DNA from: Ramazzottius varieornatus
Lineage: Eukaryota > Tardigrada > Eutardigrada > Parachela > Ramazzottiidae
Assembly: GCA_001949185.1 (NCBI GenBank)
Contig: BDGG01000002.1
Coordinates: 8,541,990 to 8,605,989 of the forward strand
Direction of reading: 5' to 3'
Length of the DNA: 64,000 nt
In this document: piece after piece, positions 22,663 to 34,888 of the stretch
Numbering within the stretch: position 1 is the stretch's first letter
Layout: each line of letters opens with the position of its first letter
Position numbers and translations under genes: made by a program
The notes under the pieces: model-generated
Seen by the model: the letters and a program-made list of their open reading frames with translations, nothing else
Told to the model about the DNA's origin: nothing
The model's database searches: none

Positions 22663-23478
22663 ATCTAATTTCTTAGCAGGCTTTTTTTGAAACGTTTTAC
22701 TACGACCTAGAATCGATAAATTTTGATCCAGTTGTTTTTGCCCCAGGCTCCACTAATCTCGTTCAAGCACATTCGCAGTTTGGTTTGATGGTCTTTCACA
22801 AAGAGTCCTATTGAATTATTCACCTGTTTTATCCGCAGTTCACCACAAGGTTCTCCCCAGAGTGCTGTGTTTTAGTTTTACCGACCTCGGCGACCTGCGG
22901 GTTTTATCCTGTGATTCGATGAGTCTATTTGCATCGCAAGCTCTGTCAGTTGAAATATTAGCATCTTTCCGGAAGAAACAAGAAGGAGTGTTCTTCCGCT
23001 GGGTTAATTCTGTAATGCAGTTCCTGCCGGTCGACCAAGGCTCGCCAGAGAAAATTGAGCGAATCATTCATCTATTGTCGTGACTGATTACGTGAAAAGA
23101 AGCCTTAGCCACGTATCGGGATTAATTATTGATATCGACTTTCAACGGGGCTGGAAGCCTTGTTAATGGAGAAGCTCTTAAAGTTTCAGGACTGATTCAT
23201 CGCTAATAAGCCTGATTAGCCTGGAGACCACTTTGTGACGGACTTCCTGGTCAAACTACTTCCAAGATCTTGTCACAAGCTTACGAAGGGAGATTTAACA
23301 AGCGACATAAAGAGGCTGGATGCTGTGTTTCTGTTAAGTCAACTTCCATTCCATGTGGGGAAGATGGGGAAAGTTTCTTGAGAGAAAGCTGGACTTCTTC
23401 GACCAGAGTTCGCTTGCTTTTCTTGACCTTTTGTAGAGACGATAGATTGACCTCCTTAATCGGGAGAGATACTGCGAA
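22663..23478. other. intergenic, nothing recognised
   Basis: A 90-codon open frame at 22811-23083 shows no family resemblance. The promoter and 5' UTR of the neuropeptide gene should lie at the right end. Confidence 0.35.
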
Positions 23479-23958
23479 ATGGGGCAGTCAACAATGGCGC
23501 TTTCGATTGGGCTTTGTTTGATCCTTACCATGGTCTCGTCAGCCGTGCTGAAGCCGGTGGAGCTCTCCAGAACGGACCTTCCAATGCCTCTTGACCCCCC
23601 GCCTGAGAAAGTCCGGTTCGGCGAGTCGGAAGCAGCGCTACTGCTGCGCTTGTTAAAGTATTACATGTCTGTCGGGGTTCCGTCAAAAGAGACCGCGAGT
23701 ATTCCCCCGAACGAAGCGGATGCAGCAGCCATACCTGAGAACCGAGAAGAAACGTGGACGGAAGTTAAACGACAACCGGGTTCGGACGGGTCTCGGAGAG
23801 GACCGTACACGCCACCTCTCGCTGACCGCCTGCTGGACCGCGCATGGGACCACTTCATCGTGGAGAAGGGCAAGCTGAAACGAAGAACCAACGGCAAACT
23901 CTGTTACATCAACCCCATCGCTTGCTTCGGCCGACGTCGGGAAACCGCAGCCAGCTAA
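23479..23958 (+). CDS. allatostatin-C-type (PISCF-like) neuropeptide precursor
   Basis: A 159-residue single-exon prohormone. Signal peptide MGQSTMALSIGLCLILTMVSS. A long spacer region lacks Cys. Near the C-terminus the basic cleavage site KLKRR is followed by TNGKLCYINPIACF, then GRRR and a short tail. The CYxNPxxCF core with its eight-residue spacing between Cys positions is the hallmark of allatostatin C peptides, which form a disulfide ring and act on somatostatin-like GPCRs. The Gly before the RRR site predicts C-terminal amidation, unlike the free-acid PISCF of insects and more like the AST-CC/CCC paralogs. Two Cys in the predicted peptide; the signal peptide holds the other. Function in this animal is inferred. 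Confidence 0.85.
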   Translation: MGQSTMALSIGLCLILTMVSSAVLKPVELSRTDLPMPLDPPPEKVRFGESEAALLLRLLKYYMSVGVPSKETASIPPNEADAAAIPENREETWTEVKRQPGSDGSRRGPYTPPLADRLLDRAWDHFIVEKGKLKRRTNGKLCYINPIACFGRRRETAAS

Positions 23959-24774
23959 AAAGAACCACCTGAAATTCTACTTAATAACTTGCATAGAAAG
24001 GACGAGCATCTTTCAGCTTAATTGACCTTGGACCTTCCTCGTCTTCACACTTATAGCTCAGCATCAGGGAACAGAACGTACCTGCTGAAAACTTTGACCC
24101 TCACTAATACTAAAGACATGCTGAATTGAAATTTCTCATTTTTCAAAATTATATGGCAATATGGTGGCTGGCGGTTGGTGGTATTAATGAAACGGCACAA
24201 TAAAGCTCGGTATTTGACCATACTGTACAATAGTCCTACTCACGACGAGCTGAGAAACCTGACTGATTGCGTTCATCTTGAAAACGGAGTACCAAACTTC
24301 ACTTTCAAGATAATAAGCCCTCGCGCAGCTTGTCCCGAATACCAAAACGGATTATTCTCTGCAAACTTCCCTGGCAATTTCAACTTTTCATTCCTCATCT
24401 GACTTTTGTTTCCACAGTGCATCACATCGCAAGATACCGTTTCTCACACGGGTTACTTGATACCTATCAGCGTCGAGAATATTGCAAAACAGAGAAGTCA
24501 GTAATTAAGTAAGTCCGGAGCTAAAGACTGCCTACAAACCTACTCCGAGAAACTCGCGCAATTAAATTTCATCTCACTCACGCTCGATTTGAGTTTATTA
24601 AACTGAAAAATATTTATGTGAGTGTTTTCATTATAAGCAGAGTTTTGAGGTCAGTGTCGTCAGCAGGACTAAATATGTTAGACAAGATAAAAAGTAATTA
24701 AATTGGAGTGGAGCAAACAAAGAGGAAGATAACATACTATGGAGCATATTAGGTCGTTTTATATATTTAGAAAT
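23959..24774. other. intergenic, nothing recognised
   Basis: AT-rich stretch between the neuropeptide gene and the 3' end of the aminopeptidase gene. No exon or repeat seen. Confidence 0.4.
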
Positions 24775-27700
24775 TTATCTGCGGATGTTCTCAAGCCATT
24801 TAACGATAGCGGCCAAGTTGCGTTTTCTCCAGCCGATGTTGGCGCGTGCCTTTTCGACGGCCTGACGGAAGGCTCGCTGACCTAGCGTCATTGTATCCTG
24901 GTTGTCAGTGATGAAGGTCTCCAGTTCTAGTAACTCGAAGGGGGTGTTGAAGGAACGTGTCAAGGCGTTGATAAGATGGCCCAGTCCTCCGATCACACCG
25001 GCGTACCTGCATCATCACTCGTCCATCAGGATAGACCAAGCGCTGTGTATAGCGGGAACCGTGACCAACCTTAGTCGTATTTCGTTCCAGCGTTCCCGGA
25101 AGAAGTTCCAAGCCAGATAGCGACCGACCGGGTTTTGAGCAATCAGCGACATGACCAAATCCCCATCCTGCTTTCGAATGTGAACGCTAGTTAGGGACCA
25201 TTCCAGTAACCTGCAAAGCAAAGGCGCTCCAAATCGTAGCTCACTCCGGTGTAACACAGAGAGAAGAGACAATTTCTGCTGGGTCTTGTACCGGTTGAGT
25301 ATCCAGGGTTCTCGTGAGCAAGTTAGAGATGTCAGGAATTGCCGCTTCTCACTGGTCGTTGTCGTCTTCTTGTACATTTCCCAGGCAAAGTCCCACTCTT
25401 CCGCGTTGCCATATCGTATGGCGTTACAGTATACAACCGACTTCAAATTTGGCGATATCCTGAAGATCGACAGACAGTCACCGTTGGAACCCTTTTCTCC
25501 TTTGAGAAAAGATGTCGTGTAAATACTACTTGTTCTGCTCTGGGTTGGACATCCATCGTGTGAAGATCAACTTTGCATTTTCCACGCAGTTATCGTGACC
25601 GTAATAACAGGCTGCTTGTAGGATTTCTACTCGCTGCAACCTGTTGGTAATTGGGATGATTATACAACATATTCTCGTACTTAAGTTCATTCAGCGACGC
25701 AGCAATAGTCATCTGGCGCTACCTACTGTTGGATGTGCGAGTCAGTCGAGCTGTCTCCCCAGCCCAGAATAATGTAGATGGGGCGTAGCTGGCGCAAGAT
25801 ATATGCCTGCAAAATAACAGAAGATGATTCGCTAGTTGGATGGCGGAGAGGTCGAGCTCGAGCTTGTCAAAGTAGTACCTTTAATAGCCCATAGTGTTCT
25901 GAACTCTGCAGCATGGCGTCGACAAATTCCAATGCTTTTAGGCAGGAAACCCATGGTAGAAAGTCCTGCTCGCCAATCAGGTACTCCGTTGTCGAGAAAG
26001 CGATGGCGTAGTCCAAATAGGCGGCACTGCAATGCGAAGCAATCTCACTGCTTCTGTCCGCCTCCTCATTAAGGAAAAAATCCCAGCTGTCACCGTACCG
26101 AGCCAGGGTCAATGCGTCGTTAACGATTTGGGCGCGGTTGATTACGTCGATTTTCATTCGGTCAGTATTCAGCTGCGTAATGAGAAGCTTCCAGTTGCGT
26201 TCGTCATAATTGACACGATAATATCCCGTCTGTCGAACGTTGACTAGAATCCATTCGTTTTGCGGAGAGAGCAATTCGTTGACCGTTTCTGTAATTATTT
26301 AACTTCTTTGTGAGCTGGACAAACGAAGTGATCACATGCCTTCAACCAAATGCAACGAAAGCGTGCGCCATTTAGGAAAACAAGTTCGCCAAAGATCGTT
26401 TTTCTATTCCAAGTGGCGCAGACTTCCAGCTAGTAACGTTGGGAACGTGCGCCACTCGCCCTACTTGGAAAGTTATTCCTCAGGTATGACGAATTTCAGG
26501 TTCAATTTGTCGGTACCTGCCTCTCCCTTGTGACAATGGTCCCTCCTGGGAGAGACTGGGCGTTTTTCAAACTTCAACAGACTAGACACCTCGGGTCTGG
26601 CTGACCGAACACGCCCGTTACACCTCGGTCTAAAGTGTCCTCATGAACAAGCTTAGAAGACATATGACAAAACTGAAGTACACTTTCGTCATTCCTGCGG
26701 GTGTTTAAAGCCTCTTTTCATAGAACTTTCTGACTAGGGTTGAATAAGGACATGGTTCAGTTCGTTTGCCTAACTTTCGTTTGGTTTCGTTCCGGTGTAT
26801 CTTACTATTTTCCTTGCTGAGCCACAGTTGTTTCGGTTTGTCATAGTTGCGATCGCTGGCCGTAATCATGGTCAAAGGGACATGCCATGCGAAGCCCGAC
26901 TCAGATCGTTCAGCCGATGATGCCGATGTTTCGGGCTCGATGAAGAAGTGCTGCTGGTAGACTCTGACGTTCTTGCTGCTGTAGTCTTGTGTGATGGTGA
27001 TGACGGGATAGCCCATCTGTAGGGTCCACGAGTCCATGACCATTTTAACGTCAATGTATTTGCCGTCTTGACGACCGGCTTCCGTCAGGTGACGCCACAA
27101 GTCGTCCTGTTCGGCGTTGCTGTAGGAGAAGGCCGTCAGGTAGCTCTTCAAGCCTTTCTTCAGAGTCTCTTCGCCCAGGAAATGCCGCATCATGCGAATT
27201 AACGAGCAACCCTGAAACGATCGCCAGACAGCCTGTAAAACACGGCAGAAGGATACGCTTTCTCCACAGCGAAAAAGAACGCACCTTGCCATAGGATATG
27301 CGGTCGAAGATTTCGCCAATCTCGTCTGGATGGTATACAGGCAGTTGGATGGCATGGGATGTGTTTAAAGCGTCCGATTCGAAAGTGTCATGGATATTCT
27401 CGATAACAAACATTTGCGACTATAGGGAAAATCCTTTTTGTGCTACAGCTGGACGAAGCTGGCCAAAGTGCGCTGCATTATTTCGAACGTACCATTTGCC
27501 AAGTGGGAAAGGCAAAGTCCACGCCGTGGTATTCTAGAAAGCTGGCAAAGCCCTCGTTGAGCCATAGAGTGTCCCACCATTTTGGTGTGACCAGGTTTCC
27601 GAACCACTATAACCAAGGCTTGTCAAAAAAAGAGAGCTGCTTGAAAATTCTGTGGCTGGATACAAAGCCAAGAGGTGAGGCAGGCTTTACCTGATGTGCC

Positions 27701-29895
27701 ACTTCGTGGGCTACAACGATGGCTATGAGCTGCTTGGAACTGGCCGGTGATAACTCGGCATCATACAGCATCATGCCTTCGCGGAAGACTGCAGCTCCCC
27801 AGTTCTCCATAGCTCCAGCTATGAAATCTGGCACCGCGATCAGATCTGCCAAGGATAAAAACGCGTCAAAGACGCCAAACATGTCTATCTGCTGCAAGAA
27901 GCACCCTCTGTATTTCGCCAAAACCGTGTAACCGAGAACTGAGTGCTCAACTGGTAGTCAAAGCAAGTCGGCAATTAACTTATGGATTTAACTTCAAGAA
28001 TATAACATTATGTCGTTACCTCACACACAGTACACGCAAAATAGAAATCATGGGCCAGTGAGAATTATGGACCAGGCCTTTTCCCTATGGCGGTACGGAA
28101 GTGCGTACGAAGGCGACTGATTTACAGTAATACACTTTTCGACACCTTTGTACGGTTGAATTCTGACTAATTTGCCGTCTTTTCCGCCTGGCCCATAACT
28201 CTTACTGGCTCGTAATATCTCTTGGTGCGAGTAGACTTGTAAAGCTGAGCGTTTACCGAATTTGGATAGGGGGAACGGAATTCCAAAATAGTTTTCAAAA
28301 TGTGTCAGCATCTGAACAGCAACGTCCAGCGCAAACTCCCCTTGGGCCAGAGCGTCGGGTCGAGTCCAGACACGGACCTGCAGACAGAGAGTGGGTTGAA
28401 GGCAACTGCGGGTCTAATAAGGGTAGAATATTTACGGGGCAGAACTGGTGACAGACCTTGACACCGTTGTCGGCCACCTTTTCTTTATTGGTGAAATCGC
28501 AGACAACGATAACCAGCAGATAAGTGGACATTGGCAGAGTGCGGTTGTAGACATCGGCCACTAGATTCTCGGCTCTGTCAACAATCAGACGATGGATGAT
28601 CAAGCCGGCGCATAAATTAAGCCAAGATGTGTGTCAAGTGAATGTAGTGGGTGGCACTAGCGGAAGTGTGCCACTTGGTCGATTTCCAGCAGGCATGAAT
28701 GTAGTCTGTAACGAATAGCATACCTGGTGTCTTGGCGCATCACTTCCATGTTGGATATGGAGATCATGTTGGCCGGACGAACCACCGTAATGTCGAAGGT
28801 CGCCTTGAAGATGGGCTCGTCAAAACAGGGAAAGACGCGCCGGGCGTCCGTGGGTTGAAACTGCGTAGTCGCCAACCAGCTACCGCCACAATCCAATTAT
28901 TAAGCATGGATGCTTTTCGCAAAAGAGGAGAAGCATTGAGTACCTTGTAGTGCCATCACGTTCATACTTGCTCCTATAGAATCCCCGCAGTTCATCGTTC
29001 AGCTTCCCCGAGAATTTCAGGCTGACATTGTACTTGACTCCAGGTAGCAAATCCGCCTTGAAAGTAAAGGTTAAAAACTGTCGTACACGATCCTCTTTCC
29101 AGTTGAGCATTTTTGGCGCATCGTTGTTTTCATCCGCCGTAAAGCCAATCATGGACTCGTTGACCGCTAGGTCCTTCATATGCAAGGTCAGGCTCCGCAC
29201 GGGTGTCTTACACATGAAGACGACGTCAACCTCGCCGTAGAAGCGAAAGTCGGGGTTGAGGACCGGTCGTAGTTCCAGTCGATAATGGACGGGGAAAACA
29301 TCCACCGGTAGACGAATATCCCGTGGTCGTTCAACGGCAGCCCCCGACCGCGATGACGAGCCGTTGAGGGCAAGAAGGGCCTCTGTAGAAGAAAGAGCCG
29401 CCAGTCCGCAGGATGACCTGACGGCGAAGCCCGTCACCAGAGCGATCATGGCGATGATGACAGTCACCAGCATGACGTAACCTGTGGTGCGATAGTTCAC
29501 AGATATAACTCACATTTTTGACAAATATTTGTAACGATTTTTCGTAGCATCTGATATATGTGAGGTGAGAAGCAGACAAAGTAAGACAATCGGTGGGAAG
29601 GAGAGAAGTGCATTATAGACACGATATTGTAACACTGACCGACTAGGACATTCTTGGGTACGAAGTAACCTTCGGCTGTGTGCTTGCTGCAGCCTGTCAA
29701 GGAGGAGGAAGTGGAAGCCGACACCAGTGACTTGGTCTCCTTGGACGAGCATGAGCACGTGGGTGTAACGCTGGCATGTTCATGCTGGATAATGTGGCAT
29801 TCCGGCGCGTCCGCGCTGGAATGTGTGGGAGCTGACAGAGGGTCGCTGTGAGCGTCGACGCCCAGAGAAGTCGGATTGGCGCTAGTCGCTGCCAT
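24775..29895 (-). CDS. aminopeptidase N (M1 family), type II membrane protein, 14 exons
   Basis: Exons in coding order: 29640-29895, 28944-29481, 28724-28879, 28457-28574, 28257-28377, 27691-27845, 27493-27606, 27285-27419, 26806-27211, 25879-26288, 25727-25806, 25530-25640, 25070-25459, 24775-25006. All phases close, giving 1073 residues. An ~85-residue cytoplasmic N-terminus is followed by a signal anchor ([19 protein letters not shown]). The catalytic domain has the substrate-anchoring GAMENWG (407-413), the zinc motif HEVAHQWFGN (H443, H447) and the third ligand Glu in WLNEGF (E466). A C-terminal ERAP1-like helical domain follows. It trims N-terminal residues from peptides at the cell surface. 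Two introns hold a family-A hairpin and one (27846-28256) a family-B element. Confidence 0.95.
26361..26470. repeat. family-A hairpin plus orphan arm, in an aminopeptidase intron
   Basis: Orphan right arm GTGCGCCATTTAGG at 26363, then a full dyad 26408-26466 with loop CTAGTAACGTTGGGAA. Confidence 0.8.
28028..28232. repeat. family-B MITE-like element, copy 2, in an aminopeptidase intron
   Basis: ATGGGCCAG on the left and CTGGCCCATAA on the right. The core CCCTATGGCGGTACGGAA matches copies 1 and 4. Outer ends are degraded (GTACACGCA on the left). Confidence 0.75.
28646..28680. repeat. family-A hairpin remnant
   Basis: A short dyad, GTGGGTGGCACTAGCGG then GTGTGCCACTTGG, inside an aminopeptidase intron. 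It lacks the GCGC core of the other copies. Confidence 0.5.
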
Positions 29896-30553
29896 TATGG
29901 GATCGATCTGAGCAGTACGGACGACAACGACCGCTGGAATGTCCTTAATGAACCATTTGCCTCATACCAAGATGGATATGCTCAAATACAGGACGAGATC
30001 ATCAGTTTTCTAACTTCGTCGAGCTGCCATACACCGTATCACATAGGGTAGAACAGAACTTTCTAATAAATTTTTACGTGATCATGGTTTTGATGAAAGC
30101 CGGGAGGGAGTCTGTACATAATAGTTCGGAACACGAAAGTCAATAAACTACTATTATCTGCGCAGAGTCTGAACAGAGCAACGAGGTTTGGCAGCCGAAC
30201 GTAGTCCATTTTGTTTGGTCGTGGCGCATTAGCCGCGGTGGTTGTTTGGCGGATGGAAGTAGTGTTACAGCAAAGCAGTACACTTAAGGAACCAAGTAGT
30301 GGTTAAGTTATTTCGCAAAAGTGTCGTAGCTCGCTCTTCACTGCTGCATACATTACGATGCGTCAAGTTGGTAACGGTTAAAGGGTAACGAGCTGACGTC
30401 ATCAGGCTGCTAAACGCCACAGCGCAGCGTCGCTCTTTGGCTTTCTGGCATCCGACAGTGTCCGCTGGATGAACATTCATGGCAGTCGCCATCTGTGGCG
30501 CATCCTTTTAAGTGAAAGCAGCAAGTCTGAGAACAGATGATCCGTAGGATGGA
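29896..30553. other. intergenic, nothing recognised
   Basis: Presumed promoter side of the aminopeptidase gene and 3' flank of the Cys-rich gene. An open frame at 30265-30492 on the minus strand has no family support. Confidence 0.35.
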
Positions 30554-31145
30554 TCACCAGAGAGTGAGTTTACTTAGCCAGCAGCGATTGCCGTGAAGCC
30601 TGCCGTCGCTAGTAGAGTTGGACATGTCACGGCATTGTTGATCCAGTCCGAAGCTCATCCCACGCAAGCAATCTCGATCGTCCTGACAGAATTTCGCACC
30701 GGCGTAGTGACACTTTTCTCGATGACAACGATATGACGTTTCACAGTCTGCATCACTTGCGCAGTTGCCACCTGAGTCAAAACCCTTAACGTTTCAGTAC
30801 TGATAAGTGTACTTGAAAACAAAATGGCCATAACTATGTCAGAGGAGATGATCAGGAATGAATTATCTTACCGATGAGAGCGGTCAGAGACTGATTGAAA
30901 GCGGTACACATCCCCAGGACGCGGTCGCACTTGGAATCTGCCGCTGAGCAGTTGGCATCACTGCTACAGGAACTCGAATTCAGGACAGATGAAAAATGAT
31001 GATGTGTAGGAGTACAGATTCCAGTGGCCGTTTTATCTGGATTCGCCGGGACAACAATGACCTCCTGGGGCCGGGCCAAAGTATGTATTAAACCGTTGGC
31101 AACAAAGATGGCCAAAGGGGAAGAACTCATCCAGCGCTGCCGCAT
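30554..31145 (-). CDS. secreted cysteine-rich protein, two exons
   Basis: Exons are 30872-31145 and 30554-30771; phase 1 closes, giving 163 residues. The N-terminus (WMSSSPLAIFVANGLIHTLA) is a signal peptide whether the start is at 31145 or the second ATG. The mature chain has two repeats of the pattern C-(x)5-C-(x)6-C-(x)4/5-C: CSSDANCSAADSKCDRVLGMC and, in exon 2, CASDADCETSYRCHREKC. A further Cys-rich stretch (FCQDDRDC, QQCRD, RCW) follows. The spacing recalls Dickkopf-N/EB-type small disulfide modules. Role unknown. The splice junction between the repeats supports that this is a real gene. Confidence 0.65.
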
Positions 31146-32006
31146 TCTTCGTCATCTACACGAGATTAGTGGTATGACATGTGCAGTAATGTGCACCAAA
31201 TGAGCAGGCCCACCTGTAGGTATCCGCAACGGATGTAAAAAGTGCCGGAACCGAATTTTGGAGTTCTAGGACAGACAGTCAGAACTCCACCTGGCAAAGA
31301 CAGTGCCGTGTTCTTGTAATACTACGTACTCATGCGGTAGTCTGCTGAATTTGAACTTTTCTACACGCTTCAAAACTTGACACTTGAACTCGGGCTTCAA
31401 AGTTTTCTAGCTCTAACCGAGATAACAAAAACGAGGTTCTGCAAGATATAATCGGTGAAGTGCAGAACGGACTTTGGCTTGCGCGAGCAAAGTCTGAAGC
31501 GTGATGCAGCGTTCTATTTAGCCCGGTGTTAGCCTACAGTACACGCTAAAGTACTAATCCGCTCAACGTTTTCCAAACCATAACCATGTTTTCGAAAAAT
31601 CTCAAAACCAAACCAATGCGAGCGGTTTGCAGAACCGGAAAGTTTTGAGCGGGACCAGGCGGAAATATTTTCGAGGGTAAATCAAGCGGAAACCAGCGGA
31701 GTTTTTGACCGTCAGTATTAGTGATGTTGCGGCTTTTTTGCAAGTACGATCGCCTCACTCAGATTTCAACTATCTGTAGCCCTAGCAGACGTTTTACCCC
31801 ATGTAAGACAGCTCGAAACAAGCAAATTTCGAGTTTATCTCAGGAGGTCTGCTGATTTTGCTCAAGCGGAAACCTATTTGAAATTTGAATCTGACAAACC
31901 AAACCGAACCAGGCGGAAATATTATTTCCAAATCTTGAGCGGAGCCAAGCGAAATTTCCGCCTGGTTTCGGTTTGGTTCCACCCGGCGGACCGAATTAGT
32001 ACTTGA
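31146..32006. repeat. degenerate dispersed repeats
   Basis: The phrases CCAGGCGGAAATATT and AAACCAAACC or GGTTTGG recur several times in both orientations between 31550 and 31985 (for example 31665, 31910, 31960). This is the signature of a decayed repeat with inverted internal modules. No gene seen. Confidence 0.5.
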
Positions 32007-32443
32007 GTACACGCACGATGGGTAAGTATGGGACAGTACAAAGTATGACACAGACCTTTTCGCTACGGCGGCACGGGCAGGAGATTCTTACTAGAAGTAA
32101 AAACCAGCACTGAAGGCTACTTTTCTGTACGTCCGTACTGAATATTGAGCCAAGGACTCAAGGAGCTGAAGATGTCAGTTTATAACAGTAGTTAGCTCTG
32201 TTTTGCAGGAACATCTCTTTTCTTTTCGAGGAGCGTCGCTGGAACGAAGTAAATAAACAATCCGCAGTCTCGAAATGCAACAGTCAAACAGCTGGTCGGC
32301 TGATGGACACTATCCATGACAATTTTCTACGGTTAAGTTTCACTGCGTTACGTCATATGCTCAATTTTCATTGCTGGCTCGCATTCAGGATGTAAATTTG
32401 CCGTCCTTTCTGTCTGTCCCATACTTACCCATCGTGCGTGTAC
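32007..32443. repeat. family-B element, copy 3, with long internal insertion
   Basis: Perfect 30-base terminal inverted repeats: GTACACGCACGATGGGTAAG... at 32007-32036 and its complement at 32414-32443. Inside the left end is the family core TTTTCGCTACGGCGGCACGG. The centre (about 32090-32390) is longer than in the other copies and unrelated to them, so this copy carries an insertion or is an expanded relative. Confidence 0.85.
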
Positions 32444-33111
32444 TTTTGAGAAAAGGCTCTCTGACTTACAGCTGCAAACGCGAAAATCTCGCATGCTTAG
32501 AACCTCTAGGAGCTAGACGTAACTACATTAGCACCCTGAACACCACGGCATGTTGTAATAGCTCGACAAGACACTGGACAATTCTTGTTTGGACAGCTGT
32601 ACTGGATGATTGGACTGGACAAACTCAGTCAAAACTGCGTATGAACGCGACCGAAGTCCGAAAACATCTTTCTTATACTCTGCGAAATGAAGCAAAAATG
32701 ACATAGCAAATGCAGCATTGAGGTCCGTAGACGATCCGATTTGTATTATCAGAATTCCGTTAGATCGCCATGATCACTTTAGCAATAGTTCAAACTTATG
32801 TAAGAGAACAAATTTGCGCGAATTCGACTTTCGTAAGTCATTTCGACCTTTCAGAGCACTCCAGACTGAAAACGATATTCGAGTAGCAAATATTGTGTTG
32901 AGTTATCTGCAGAACTGTGTCAGCCAAAATTATATCCAAGGTCTTCCGAGGGCGCAGATCTGGATAGAAACGGAGAACCTTCGAAACCTGCCCAGTGCCT
33001 GCTTCTATTGACCATATGTGAGAGAAGAGCCTGTTCTTGTCACTCTTCCTACTCGCACGCAGAACCTGCTCGTTCAGTGTGCTTCATCCTAGTGGGGTGA
33101 TAGATTCAGGC

Positions 33112-33233
33112 ATACTGTATGCTCTCCCGAAATTCACGTACGTCACTGACTCTCAAATCATTGGGGTCTTACCGTCTAGTTTTACACTCTGAATGGAGTG
33201 ACGTACGTGAATTTCGGGAGAGTATACAGTATC
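33112..33233. repeat. inverted repeat with 36-base arms
   Basis: The left arm starts ATACTGTATGCTCTCCCGAA at 33112. The right arm ending at 33233 is nearly the exact complement (TTCGGGAGAGTATACAGTAT). ~50-base loop. No coding. Confidence 0.85.
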
Positions 33234-34888
33234 ATTTTGCTTCCTTCTCCTACCATTGCATACCTTGTGACCAGTAACCAAGCAAGTAATGCTTACAAAG
33301 TACCAACTCGTTGGAATGGCTCATTCGCGGAGCCCATGCATAACGTACACTGCGCCAGTTCATCCGGGTTGGGGTATAAACGGTGTTCGTTTCAGAACTG
33401 CTTTCCAACCCATTTCGCGCATCGAAACATCTAAGCAAACATTATTCTCAACCAGCAAGCAAGTACTTTCCTGACAAGCAAATTAAGTTTCAATGAGCTT
33501 TCCGACCCAGTCAGAGTCATGAAAGTTCAGACTTACAAACATTATGACCTGTAAAGAGCGCAAAAACAAAATTAATAGTGTGCTAAAACTGGAATCGTTC
33601 AATGATTGGACACTGGCCGCATGTGCACGCATGCTACAGCTAGCGTCAACTACAGTGGCGAGCAGAACCTATCAACTGATGTGACGTATTGCGCACAAGA
33701 CGCGGAAAGTGCTCGAGCCCTTGCTTGTGGTCATCGTTTTATGCAGTGTGATACCTCGAACTCATTGGACCTCGAACCCATTTTTTTACGTTTCATCCCG
33801 TACGCGCGTCCACTATTAAGCCTCGCTTAATAATGCACTGTGCCACCAGCTTGAACAAAGAAAGCTCTAGCCACTTACAGTTCAAACACGGGGACCCAGC
33901 TCTCACTAAGTCAACTTCCGCCCATGCCAACATCGACAAAAATGAAAACACCGCTCAACGCCACGGTCTTCTCCCAGAATCTTCCCTCTTCTACTGATCC
34001 CTCATTCGTACATAATTTGATTGGCATGGTAACCAACAGAACCAACATCGGATACACTGGTCTGCATTACACGTGTCGCATTCAACGCCGGCTTCGCCTT
34101 CTCCTTCTCCTCGGCCCAGGACAAGCTCATCACGGAAGAAGTGAGATTACAGCATGCAGTCGCCTCTCCCCCTGCTCCTCCCTTCTCAAACCTGATCATC
34201 TCTTCCTTGCGTGTGCGACCAGAGAAGAACGTAAAGTTTCTCGTGACCATGAGAATATCCTCATCCTTTCGGAGCCAGTGTTAATGAATACAATGACCTT
34301 CATTGTTATCGTACACATTACTGTCGTATTGATGATCAATTATCTCGTTTCTGTTTCTGGTTCTCTTCCTCATTCGGGCCACTCATGCAGCCGCCATCGA
34401 TAACGCGATTGTCGAAGCTTTCTCGCCTTAACATCCCACAGTTCAGACAACTGGTCCCTCCGGCAGAGCAGAAGGCTTGTCCAATACCCGACAATTTCTC
34501 CGATCTTCACTCTTGTATATCGCTCAAAAAGGGATCTCCAAGAGATAGCAGTAGACATGATGCGCATTTCCACCACCATCCGGAAATCGTATGAAAGTGG
34601 TCTGAAAAAATTCAGTCGTTTCCGTCGTGCGCAGAAAATCCGTAGGATTAACCAGGCAGCGCGATTTTGCTGTTTATTGCCAGCCTCCACAATTAGCACG
34701 TCTCGCCTTCCACCGTCAAAGTCCAACTGCCTGACTTCACCGCTGACCATTACATCTCTCATGCCGGCGGGGATTTCTCCGTCCCAATAAACGTTCTCTT
34801 GATTTCCACCTATTCCCAGCACTATCCCGTCCACTGGACGCATGAAGTCTCGTTTGTGCTATTCCCGGCTCGATACGTGTGTTCAGCA
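33234..34888. other. gene-free or decayed sequence upstream of the recombinase remnant
   Basis: Open frames at 33924-34403 (plus) and 34370-34843 (minus) lack family resemblance. Part of the transposon that carried the recombinase may extend into this stretch, but I could not identify it. Confidence 0.35.

Noticed and set aside
22811-23083. 90-codon plus-strand ORF
   Set aside because: No recognisable motif or splice context; length is within chance for this sequence.
27470-27506. CATTTGCCAAGTGGGAAAG near an aminopeptidase splice site as a family-A copy
   Set aside because: The match falls in coding sequence of exon 7 and lacks the GGCGCAC core; similarity is by chance.
33924-34843. Two ORFs of ~160 codons on opposite strands
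   Set aside because: They overlap, show no family similarity, and lie next to a dead transposon; not supportable as genes.
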